Assembly (NCBI GenBank): GCA_913776795.1
Contig: CAJYRH010000372.1
Span: forward strand, 1 to 6,256
DNA: 6,256 nucleotides
Direction: 5' to 3'
Source: an uncultured Pseudorhodoferax sp.
GTDB lineage: Bacteria > Pseudomonadota > Gammaproteobacteria > Burkholderiales > Burkholderiaceae
The translations under genes were made by a program, and so were the position numbers. The notes below the pieces were generated by a model. It was not told the DNA's origin. It searched no databases and saw nothing but the letters and a program-made list of their open reading frames with translations. Positions 1 through 5,748 of this stretch are shown piece after piece. How positions within the stretch are numbered: position 1 is the stretch's first letter; each line of letters begins with the position of its first letter.

Positions 1-329
1 ATGGGCTGGACACCTACTTCGACGACTACAACACGCCCGACCCGCTGCCCGCAGCCATGCTGCGCCAGATGGCGCAGGCCGCCTACCTCGGCCTGGTCTC
101 CCCCGAGACCGGGGCCAAGACCGAGACCGAGACCGTACCCACGACCGCCCCCGAGACCGGGACCGAACCCGCACAGACGGGTACGCCGGCAGCCGGCCCG
201 CAGGCCCCGCCTGCGGCCGCGATGGAGCCCCACGATGAAGACCCTGATCTGCGACTGCAACCGCTCCATGACCCTGGACCGCCCGGCCCTGGGCCGGGCC
301 CTGGCGGCCACGCCGGGCGCCAGCGCTGA
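1..329 (+). CDS. DUF3306 domain protein, C-terminal part (5' end outside window)
   Basis: The third reading frame (codons from base 3) opens with a GLDTYFDDYNTPDPLP segment followed by AAMLRQMAQAAYLGL. This matches the conserved C-terminal end of DUF3306 proteins, which sit in formate dehydrogenase clusters of beta- and alphaproteobacteria; their biochemical role is unknown. The split codon at the left edge ends in AT, which fits the Asp of the usual MDGLD. After about residue 30 the protein becomes a Pro/Ala/Thr/Glu-rich, probably disordered tail built partly from short repeats (PETG, TETE). This frame stays open to TGA at 327-329, so it overlaps the next gene by 95 nt, which is unusually long. 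Past about 228 its codons lose the GC-rich third-position pattern, so the last 30 or so residues look like read-through over the ferredoxin gene. Frame 2 instead stops at 236-238, giving an ATGA junction. The family call is fairly sure; the exact 3' end is not. Confidence 0.78.
   Translation, partial: GLDTYFDDYNTPDPLPAAMLRQMAQAAYLGLVSPETGAKTETETVPTTAPETGTEPAQTGTPAAGPQAPPAAAMEPHDEDPDLRLQPLHDPGPPGPGPGPGGHAGRQR
101..161 (+). repeat. Short direct repeats in the DUF3306 tail
   Basis: The 13-mer CCCCGAGACCGGG occurs at 101-113 and again at 149-161, exactly 48 bp apart. Between them lies a GACCGA hexamer run (119-130 exact, 131-136 with one mismatch). Both periods are multiples of three, so expansion or contraction keeps the frame and gives PETG and Thr-Glu dipeptide repeats. 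This is a low-complexity coding repeat, not a mobile element. Confidence 0.7.
224..227 (+). promoter_or_regulatory. Shine-Dalgarno site of the ferredoxin gene
   Basis: GGAG lies 7 nt upstream of the ATG at 235. It supports that ATG as the true start, although the same frame stays open leftward to the window edge without a stop. Confidence 0.6.
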
Positions 330-2406
330 GGGCATTGCCGATGTCCACTCCGTGCTGTGCCGGCGCGAGGCGCCGGCCTTTCAGCGCGCCGCCAGGTCCG
401 GGGAAGAACTGCTGGTCGGCTGCACGCAGGAAAGCCGTTTGTTCCTGGAACTGGCCGAACAGACCGAAGGCGCGCCGGGGCTGGCCGAGCGGCCCATCCA
501 CTTCGTCAACCTGCGCGAGACCGGTGGTTGGTCGCGCGATGGCGCGGCGGCCGCGCCCAAGCTGGCCGCGCTGATCGCGGCCGCCCAGCTGCCGCCGCCC
601 GAACCGGTCGCGACGGTGGGCTACCGCTCGGCCGGCCGCTGCCTGGTGGTGGGGCCGGGGCCGCGCGCCGAGGCAGCGGCAGAACTGCTCGGCGAAGCGC
701 TCGATGTCACGCTGCTGGTCGACGGCGGCGCGCTGCAGCAGCGGCACGAGCGCGTCGTGCTGCGCGGCCGGCTCACGCGCTTGAGCGGCTGGCTCGGCGC
801 CTTCGAGGCCGGCTGGGACAGCGCCAACCCGATCGACCTGGACCTGTGCACGCGCTGCAATGCCTGCATCGCGGCCTGCCCCGAAGGCGCCATCGATTTC
901 AGCTACCAGGTCGACCTGGCGCGCTGCACGGCCCACCGCGACTGCGTGGCCGCCTGCCAGGCCGCCGGTGCGATCGACTTCGAACGCAGCCCGCGCAGCG
1001 AAGAGTCCCGCTTCGACCTCGTGCTGGACCTCGGCGACGTGCCGGCCCTGGGCATGCACCAGCCGCCGCAGGGCTACGTCCATGTGCCGCCGGGCGCGCC
1101 GCTCACGCAGGCGGTGCTGCAGCTGCGCGGGCTGGTCGGCGAGTTCGACAAGCCCCGGTTCTTCCGCTACGAGCAGCGCCTGTGCGCCCACACGCGCAAC
1201 CAGCAGATCGGCTGCTCGGCCTGCATCGACGTGTGCTCGGCCCAGGCGATCCGCTCCGATGCCTCGCTCAAGGGCAAGACGGCGGCGCGCGGGCGGGGCA
1301 CCCCAGGCCACGCCACGGCAGGCATCGTGGTCGAGCCGCACCTGTGCGTGGGCTGCGGGGCCTGCAGCACTGTGTGCCCCAGCGGCGCGCTGGGCTTTGT
1401 CTACCCGTCGCCGGCCGACCTGGGCAAGCGCGTGCGCACGCTGCTGCGCGCCTACACCGCAGCGGGTGGGCGCGATGCCGCGCTGCTGCTGCACAGCCAG
1501 GAAGAGGGCACGGCGCAGATCGAGGCCCTGGGCCGCGCGGCCAGTGCGGGCCGGGCCCATGGGGTGCCGGCGCGGGTGCTGCCGCTGGCGCTGTGGCACA
1601 GCGCCAGCGTGGGGCTGGACGTGTGGCTGGCCGCCTTCGCCCAGGGTGCCAACCAGGTCTGGGTGCTGACCGGCACCAGCGAGGCACCGCAGTACCTCCA
1701 GGCGCTCGCCGACCAGATGGCGCAGGCCCAGGCCGTCCTGCACGGCCTGGGCTACGCGGGCACGCATTTCCGGTTGATCGCCGCCGGTGACACGGCCGCG
1801 CTCGACCAGGCCCTGCGCGCGCCGCCGGCCCAGGGCGTGGCCCGGGCCGCCAGCTTCGCGGTCCAGCCCGACAAGCGCAACACGCTCGAGCTGGCGCTGG
1901 CGCACCTGCTCGCGCACAGCCCGCAGCCCGCGGCCGTTCCCCAGGCCATCGCGTTGCCGGCAGCCGGCGCGCTCTACGGCAGCCTGCGCGTGGACGCGGC
2001 CAAGTGCACGCTGTGCCTGGCCTGCGTGGGGGCCTGCCCGTCGCAGGCACTGTCCGACAACCCCGACCAGCCGCAGCTGCGCTTCACCGAAAAGAGCTGC
2101 GTGCAGTGCGGGCTGTGCCAGACCACCTGCCCGGAGGATGCGATCCGCCTGGAGCCGCGCCTGCTCACGGCCGATGGCGGCCGTGCGCGCGCCCAGGCCC
2201 GGGTGCTGCACGCGGCGCAACCCTTCCACTGCGTGCGCTGCGCCAAGCCCTTCGGCACGCTGCGCGCCATCGAGACCATGGTCGCCAAGCTGGCCGGCCA
2301 CGCCGCCTTCCAGGGCGCGGCGGCCGAGCGGCTCAAGATGTGCAGCGACTGCCGGGTCGTCGACATGTACTCCAATCCCCAAGAACTGCGGATCACCGAC
2401 CTGTGA
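235..2406 (+). CDS. Multi-cluster 4Fe-4S ferredoxin of the formate dehydrogenase maturation locus
   Basis: A 723-residue, probably cytoplasmic iron-sulfur protein: no signal peptide or membrane segment is visible. It starts [12 protein letters not shown], the usual opening of this family as I know it. Cysteine motifs in order: C205/208/211/215 (CxxCxxCxxxC followed by Pro); C231-H234-C237-C241, where a His replaces the second Cys; C317-x9-C327-x2-C330-x3-C334; C371/374/377/381; C591/594/597/601; C622/625/628/632. This makes six potential [4Fe-4S] sites in three ferredoxin-like pairs. Further Cys lie at 6, 8, 42 and 63 near the N-terminus, and as two CxxC pairs (666/669 and 703/706) near the C-terminus. 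Residues 130-190 carry a [15 protein letters not shown] stretch reminiscent of a dinucleotide-binding turn, but without bound-cofactor proof. Residues of about 395-585 form a cysteine-free alpha/beta-looking region. The family lies between DUF3306 and TorD in formate dehydrogenase clusters; electron transfer or cluster delivery is inferred, and no reaction is established. The start is set by GGAG at 224. The stop overlaps the TorD start. Confidence 0.92.
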   Translation: MKTLICDCNRSMTLDRPALGRALAATPGASAEGIADVHSVLCRREAPAFQRAARSGEELLVGCTQESRLFLELAEQTEGAPGLAERPIHFVNLRETGGWSRDGAAAAPKLAALIAAAQLPPPEPVATVGYRSAGRCLVVGPGPRAEAAAELLGEALDVTLLVDGGALQQRHERVVLRGRLTRLSGWLGAFEAGWDSANPIDLDLCTRCNACIAACPEGAIDFSYQVDLARCTAHRDCVAACQAAGAIDFERSPRSEESRFDLVLDLGDVPALGMHQPPQGYVHVPPGAPLTQAVLQLRGLVGEFDKPRFFRYEQRLCAHTRNQQIGCSACIDVCSAQAIRSDASLKGKTAARGRGTPGHATAGIVVEPHLCVGCGACSTVCPSGALGFVYPSPADLGKRVRTLLRAYTAAGGRDAALLLHSQEEGTAQIEALGRAASAGRAHGVPARVLPLALWHSASVGLDVWLAAFAQGANQVWVLTGTSEAPQYLQALADQMAQAQAVLHGLGYAGTHFRLIAAGDTAALDQALRAPPAQGVARAASFAVQPDKRNTLELALAHLLAHSPQPAAVPQAIALPAAGALYGSLRVDAAKCTLCLACVGACPSQALSDNPDQPQLRFTEKSCVQCGLCQTTCPEDAIRLEPRLLTADGGRARAQARVLHAAQPFHCVRCAKPFGTLRAIETMVAKLAGHAAFQGAAAERLKMCSDCRVVDMYSNPQELRITDL

Positions 2407-3008
2407 GCAGCGAGACCTTCAGCGAAGAAATCGCGCGCGCCGAGCTGTACGGCCTGCTGGCGCGCCTGTGGCTGGCGCCGCCCGATGCGGCCCTGCTGGA
2501 GCAGTTCCGGCTGGCCGTGACCGAGGCACCGGAGCCCGGCAGCTTCCTCGAAGGGCCATGGCAGGAGCTGGTCGCGCAGATGCGCGCCAGCACGCCGGCG
2601 TCGGCGCAGGACGAGTTCGCCGCGCTGTTCCAGGGCGTGGGCAAGCCCGAGGTGTTTCCCTATGCCTCGTTCTTCCTCGCCGGCTTCGTGAACGAGAAGC
2701 CGCTGGCCCGCCTGCGCGAGGACCTCGCGGCGCTGGGCCTCACGCGCGACGCCGCGCAGTTCGAGACCGAGGACCACGTGTCCTACGTGCTGGAGGTCAT
2801 GCGCTACCTGATTGCGGGCGAGGGCGCGGCCGCCGGCGACCTGGTGCAGCAGCGCCGCTTCTTCCGCGCGCACGTGCAGCCCTGGATCGAGCCGCTCAGC
2901 CAGGCCGTCGAGGCGCAACCCGCGGCCCGGCTGTGGCGCGCCATCGCGGCCATGACCCTGGCCTTCGTCCAGGTCGAGACGCAGGCCTTCGACCTCATCG
3001 AGACATGA
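2403..3008 (+). CDS. TorD/DmsD-family molybdoenzyme chaperone
   Basis: A 201-residue cytoplasmic, all-helical chaperone, the usual length for the TorD/DmsD/NarJ family. These proteins bind the apo-form of molybdenum or tungsten oxidoreductases, often their Tat signal peptide, and hold them for cofactor insertion. Family signs: an N-terminal helix with [12 protein letters not shown] (residues 12-23); [20 protein letters not shown] (70-89), the conserved LF/PY-S region; and an E-D-H motif (E123, D124, H125) followed by [11 protein letters not shown]. The start is taken as GTG 2403-2405, which overlaps the ferredoxin stop in a GTGA junction. No ATG lies close in frame and the Shine-Dalgarno is weak, so translation probably depends on the upstream gene. 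The stop overlaps the mobA ATG. From context the likely client is a formate dehydrogenase catalytic subunit encoded outside the window; that client is inferred. Confidence 0.92.
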   Translation: MSSETFSEEIARAELYGLLARLWLAPPDAALLEQFRLAVTEAPEPGSFLEGPWQELVAQMRASTPASAQDEFAALFQGVGKPEVFPYASFFLAGFVNEKPLARLREDLAALGLTRDAAQFETEDHVSYVLEVMRYLIAGEGAAAGDLVQQRRFFRAHVQPWIEPLSQAVEAQPAARLWRAIAAMTLAFVQVETQAFDLIET

Positions 3009-3604
3009 ACACCATCGCGCGCGACGACATCACCGGCCTGGTGCTGGCCGGCGGCCGCGGCAGCCGCATGGGCGGCGTCGACAAGGGCCTGCAGAACCAC
3101 CGCGGCATGCCGCTGGCCTTGCATGCGCTGCTGCGCCTGCAGCTGCAGGTCGGCACGAGCATGGTCAGCGCCAACCGCAACCTGTCGGCCTACGAGGCCA
3201 TGGGCGTGCCCGTGTGGCCCGATTCGGTGGAAGGCTATGCCGGGCCGCTGGCTGGCCTGCTGACGGGACTGGAGCACGCCGAGACGCCCTGGCTGGTCAC
3301 GGTGCCCTGCGACACGCCCGACTTTCCGGCAGACCTGGTCGAACGCCTGGCCGCGGCCGCGGTGGCGCAGGACGCCGAGATCGCCATGGCGGCGACGCCC
3401 GAGGACGGCCAGATGCGGGCGCAGCCGGTGTTCTGTCTGCTGCGCACCGACCTGGTCGAGAGCCTGGTCGCCTTCCTGAACGCGGGCGAGCGCAAGTTCG
3501 ACAAGTGGGCCAGCCGGCACCGCAAGGCCGAGGTGCCGTTCGACGACGCAGCCGCCTTCTTCAACGCCAACACGCTGCAGGAACTGCAGCAGCTGCAGCG
3601 CTGA
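3005..3604 (+). CDS. mobA: Molybdenum cofactor guanylyltransferase MobA
   Basis: A 199-residue cytoplasmic enzyme, close to the roughly 194 residues of E. coli MobA. It transfers GMP from GTP to molybdopterin cofactor, the step towards bis-MGD used by formate dehydrogenases and other DMSO-reductase-family enzymes. The nucleotide-binding signature [16 protein letters not shown] lies at residues 14-29 with K27 as the usual lysine. Other family signs are NRN at 57-59, GPLAG at 80-84, the Mg-binding VPCDTPDFP segment (D103), and a C-terminal [10 protein letters not shown] close to the usual FxNxNTPEEL. The ATG at 3005 overlaps the TorD stop (ATGA), so the two are probably coupled. Its place inside a chaperone/ferredoxin operon suggests a supply of bis-MGD tied to one enzyme system. 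Whether the genome has another mobA cannot be seen here. Confidence 0.95.
   Translation: MNTIARDDITGLVLAGGRGSRMGGVDKGLQNHRGMPLALHALLRLQLQVGTSMVSANRNLSAYEAMGVPVWPDSVEGYAGPLAGLLTGLEHAETPWLVTVPCDTPDFPADLVERLAAAAVAQDAEIAMAATPEDGQMRAQPVFCLLRTDLVESLVAFLNAGERKFDKWASRHRKAEVPFDDAAAFFNANTLQELQQLQR
3575..3598 (+). repeat. Triple CTGCAG repeat at the mobA 3' end
   Basis: CTGCAG occurs at 3575-3580, 3584-3589 and 3593-3598, exactly every 9 bp, encoding part of LQELQQLQ. Each unit is a palindrome, so adjacent copies can pair as a 6-bp stem with a 3-nt loop. There is no T-run after it, so I do not call it a terminator. Confidence 0.5.
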
Positions 3605-3607
3605 TTC

Positions 3608-4726
3608 TCAAAGCTTCGGCCGCGCATAGCGCCACCACGGCAGCGCCTTGGTGAGCGACAGCACCTCGCCGGGTTGCTGCACCCCATAGCCCGGCAGCCG
3701 GGCCAGCGCCTCGGCCCACGCGGGCGACGCCAGGCGCGCGCGCAACGCGCGCAGCGGCGGCGTCTCCAGGTCTTCCTTGCGGCACAACAGGTAGTAGTTC
3801 TCGTCGACCAGCGGCGCGAAGGACAGGCCGGCCTCGGCGGCGGCCGCCTCGATGCCGATGCCCACGTCCGCCGCGCTGCTGGCGATGGACGCGGCCACGG
3901 CCACGTGCGTGTCTTCCATGTGGGTGGTGTAGCCAGGCACCTGCTCAGGCGCCAGGCCCGCCTGGGCCAGCAGGTGGTCCGTCAGCAGACGCGTGCCCGA
4001 GGAAGGCTGGCGCGCGACGAAGCGCCAGCGGCCCGTGCGCAGTGCGGCAACGTCTTCAGGCCGCTCTTCGCCGGGGCGCCAGATCCAGCCCTGGCGCCGC
4101 CAGTGGCTGCCGATGAGTTTGTGCGCGCCGGGCTGCAGCAGCGGGCGCAGTGCGCGCGCCATCACGCTGTCCTGCGCCGCTTCCTGCGCCACATGGAACC
4201 CGGCGACGCGGCAGCGCCCCTCGCCCAGCGCGCGCAGCGCCTCCTGGCTGCCGGCGAAGCGCAGGCCGATGTGCAGGCCGTCGTGTGCCTCGGCCAGGGC
4301 CTGCAGCTGCGGCAGGCCCAGGTCGTGGCTGGCGAAGATCTCCAGCACCTGCAGCGTGGCGTCGTCGGCCAGGGCGAACACGCGCGCCAGCTCGGCGCGC
4401 AGGGCCTCCACATGCGGCGTCATGCGGGCACGCGCCTGGTGCTCGGCCCACAGCAGGCGCTGCGCGAACGGCGTCAGCCGTGCGTGCCGGCCCTGGCCCC
4501 ACAGCACCAGCGGGGCGCCCAGCACCTCTTCCCAGTGCTTGAGTGCGCCCCAGGCGTGGCGGTAGGAGGTGTTCTGCGCACGTGCGGCGGCGCTGATGGA
4601 GCCCTGGGCCTGCAAGGCCGAGAGCAGATCGAACAAGGGGTTCTCGATCTCGGCGCGCTGCTGGCTGGTCGCGTCGGCGTTCTCGAAGGTGTAGCGCAGG
4701 TGGATGCCGCGGCGTGAGGAGTGCAT
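3608..4726 (-). CDS. ModE-like winged-helix regulator with PBP-like sensor domain
   Basis: A 372-residue one-component transcription regulator. Residues of about 28-91 form a ModE/LysR-type winged helix: PLFDLLSALQAQGSISAAAR, then SYRHAWGALKHWEEVLG and LVLWGQGRHARLTPFAQRLL. Residues of about 120-335 are a COG1910 PBP-like domain, which in this family is thought to bind molybdate, tungstate or a cofactor-related ligand. Its signature is RQPSSGTRLL (S242, S243, G244, T245, R246), followed by a VAVAASIASSAADVGIGI segment and LSFAPLVDENYYLL. It lacks the TOBE/MOP domains of classical ModE. No signal peptide is present, so it should act in the cytoplasm. ATG 4726 is the first start after an in-frame TGA upstream; no Shine-Dalgarno is seen. 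It follows tupA by 74 bp on the same strand, so control of tungstate uptake or of the converging cofactor operon is a reasonable inference. Ligand and target are unknown. Confidence 0.88.
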   Translation of the reverse strand: MHSSRRGIHLRYTFENADATSQQRAEIENPLFDLLSALQAQGSISAAARAQNTSYRHAWGALKHWEEVLGAPLVLWGQGRHARLTPFAQRLLWAEHQARARMTPHVEALRAELARVFALADDATLQVLEIFASHDLGLPQLQALAEAHDGLHIGLRFAGSQEALRALGEGRCRVAGFHVAQEAAQDSVMARALRPLLQPGAHKLIGSHWRRQGWIWRPGEERPEDVAALRTGRWRFVARQPSSGTRLLTDHLLAQAGLAPEQVPGYTTHMEDTHVAVAASIASSAADVGIGIEAAAAEAGLSFAPLVDENYYLLCRKEDLETPPLRALRARLASPAWAEALARLPGYGVQQPGEVLSLTKALPWWRYARPKL

Positions 4727-4800
4727 GGGGCGAGCGGGCGAGGGGGCCGCAGTGTCCCACGGCTGTCCTGGCGCACTGACACCGGCTCACCGATACGGGC

Positions 4801-5631
4801 TCACTGGCTGGCGTTCGGGAAGAACAGCTGCTCGCCGCCGATGGTGTAGGAGGCGATGGCGGCCTGGCCCGGTGCGGAGACCACCCAGTCGGCGAAGCCC
4901 TGCGCCAGGTCCTTCTTCACGTGCGGGTGCCTGGCGGGGTTCACCACGATCACGCCGTACTGGTTGAACAGTTGCTTGTCGCCTTCGACCAGGATGCCCA
5001 GGTCGGCGCGGTTCCTGAAGTTGAGCCAGGTGCCGCGGTCGGCCAGCACGTAGGCGTTGGTGGAGGCCGCGATGTTGAGCGCCGGCCCCATGCCGCAGCC
5101 GCATTCCTTGTAGCCGGCGGGTTTGGCGGCTGCCAGGTCGACGCCGGCCAGTTGCCACTGCCGCAGCTCGGCCGAATGGGTGCCGCTCTTGTCGCCGCGC
5201 GAGACGAAGCCGGCACCCGTGCCGGCCAGCCGCTTGAGCGCGGCGGCGATGTGGTTGCCGCGCACGCCAGCCGGGTCGGCCTTGGGGCCGATCAGCACGA
5301 AGTCGTTGTACATGACCGCGCGCCGCTCCAGGCCGAACCCCTCGGCCACGAACTTCTCCTCGGCCGGCTGGTCGTGCACGAACAGCGCGTCGGCATCGCC
5401 GCGGCGCGCCATGTCCAGCGCCTGGCCCGTGCCCACGGCCACCACGCGCACCGCGGTGCCGGTGGCCTGCGTGAACTGCGGCAAGAGGTGCTTGAACAGG
5501 CCGGACTGCTCGGTCGAGGTGGTCGAGGCCAGCACGATGAACTTGTCTTGCGCCTGCACGGCGGGCGCGAGCAGCGCGGCGGCCAGGGCGGCGGGAAGGG
5601 CGAGGAGCAGGAAGCGTTTGCGCAGCAGCAT
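4801..5631 (-). CDS. tupA: Tungstate ABC transporter substrate-binding protein TupA
   Basis: A 276-residue secreted binding protein of usual TupA length. The N-terminus (MLLRKRF, then a Leu/Ala-rich core) is a Sec signal peptide, with likely cleavage after VQA at residue 27. The mature protein opens with the oxyanion-binding motif ASTTSTEQSGLF (35-46), then VVAVGTGQALDMARRGDADALF (64-84, broken here only by function), and the conserved SRGDKSGTHSAE (144-155), which is typical of TupA. Next come a GMG loop (180-182), AYVLADRGTW (193-202) and a QYGVIVVNP segment. TupA captures tungstate in the periplasm for a TupB permease and TupC ATPase, neither of which is in the window. The GMG loop is preceded by C177-G-C179, the only two Cys in the protein; the family usually has Thr/Gln-like residues there. 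The translation start has a modest AAGG about 10 nt upstream. A related sulfate, molybdate or vanadate specificity cannot be excluded from sequence. Confidence 0.9.
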   Translation of the reverse strand: MLLRKRFLLLALPAALAAALLAPAVQAQDKFIVLASTTSTEQSGLFKHLLPQFTQATGTAVRVVAVGTGQALDMARRGDADALFVHDQPAEEKFVAEGFGLERRAVMYNDFVLIGPKADPAGVRGNHIAAALKRLAGTGAGFVSRGDKSGTHSAELRQWQLAGVDLAAAKPAGYKECGCGMGPALNIAASTNAYVLADRGTWLNFRNRADLGILVEGDKQLFNQYGVIVVNPARHPHVKKDLAQGFADWVVSAPGQAAIASYTIGGEQLFFPNASQ

Positions 5632-5712
5632 CGGGGCGGTGCCTTGGGTGGAAGAGGAGGGCCGATTCTGGTGGCCCGTGTCCTTGCGCGCGATAGGAAC
5701 GGCAGTGCATAG

Positions 5713-5735
5713 GTGGCGCCCTGCCCGCCCGCCAC
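5713..5735. promoter_or_regulatory. GC-rich inverted repeat upstream of tupA
   Basis: GTGGCG (5713-5718) and CGCCAC (5730-5735) form a perfect 6-bp inverted repeat with an 11-nt spacer. It lies in the 117-bp gap (5632-5748) between the upstream PBP-like gene and tupA, starting about 13 bp past the upstream stop. No T-run follows on the minus strand. It could be an operator, an RNA stem that limits read-through or protects the mRNA end, or chance in GC-rich DNA. I could not place a convincing -35/-10 pair in the gap. Confidence 0.25.
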
Positions 5736-5748
5736 GCCCCCGTACAGC

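Noticed and set aside
1..234. N-terminal extension of the ferredoxin frame by 78 residues to base 1
   Set aside because: The extension is Pro/Arg-rich low complexity typical of an out-of-frame GC-rich read. The conserved family start MKTLICDCN lies at 235 with GGAG upstream, and the DUF3306 frame explains the region.
280..306. GGGCC-rich inverted repeat near the ferredoxin start
   Set aside because: It is explained by Gly, Ala, Pro and Leu codons with G/C third positions, lies within coding sequence, and has no terminator-like tail.
1268..2050. Minus-strand open frame opposite the ferredoxin gene
   Set aside because: Composition is Arg/Pro/Ala-rich without motifs; the plus strand carries conserved cysteine motifs in register.
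3674..4717. 347-codon open frame on the plus strand opposite the regulator
   Set aside because: The product is an Arg/Ala/Gln/Gly-rich shadow with no recognisable domain, while the minus strand gives a clear winged helix plus PBP-like domain over the same bases.
4727..4800. Terminator or operator in the 74-bp gap between tupA and the regulator gene
   Set aside because: Only scattered 5-bp complementarities (CAGTG/CACTG with a long loop) and no T-run are present, which is within chance expectation.
5632..5748. Molybdenum/tungsten cofactor riboswitch in the leader of tupA
   Set aside because: Only a 6-bp stem is evident and the gap is too short and unstructured by eye to fit the known multi-stem cofactor RNA motif.
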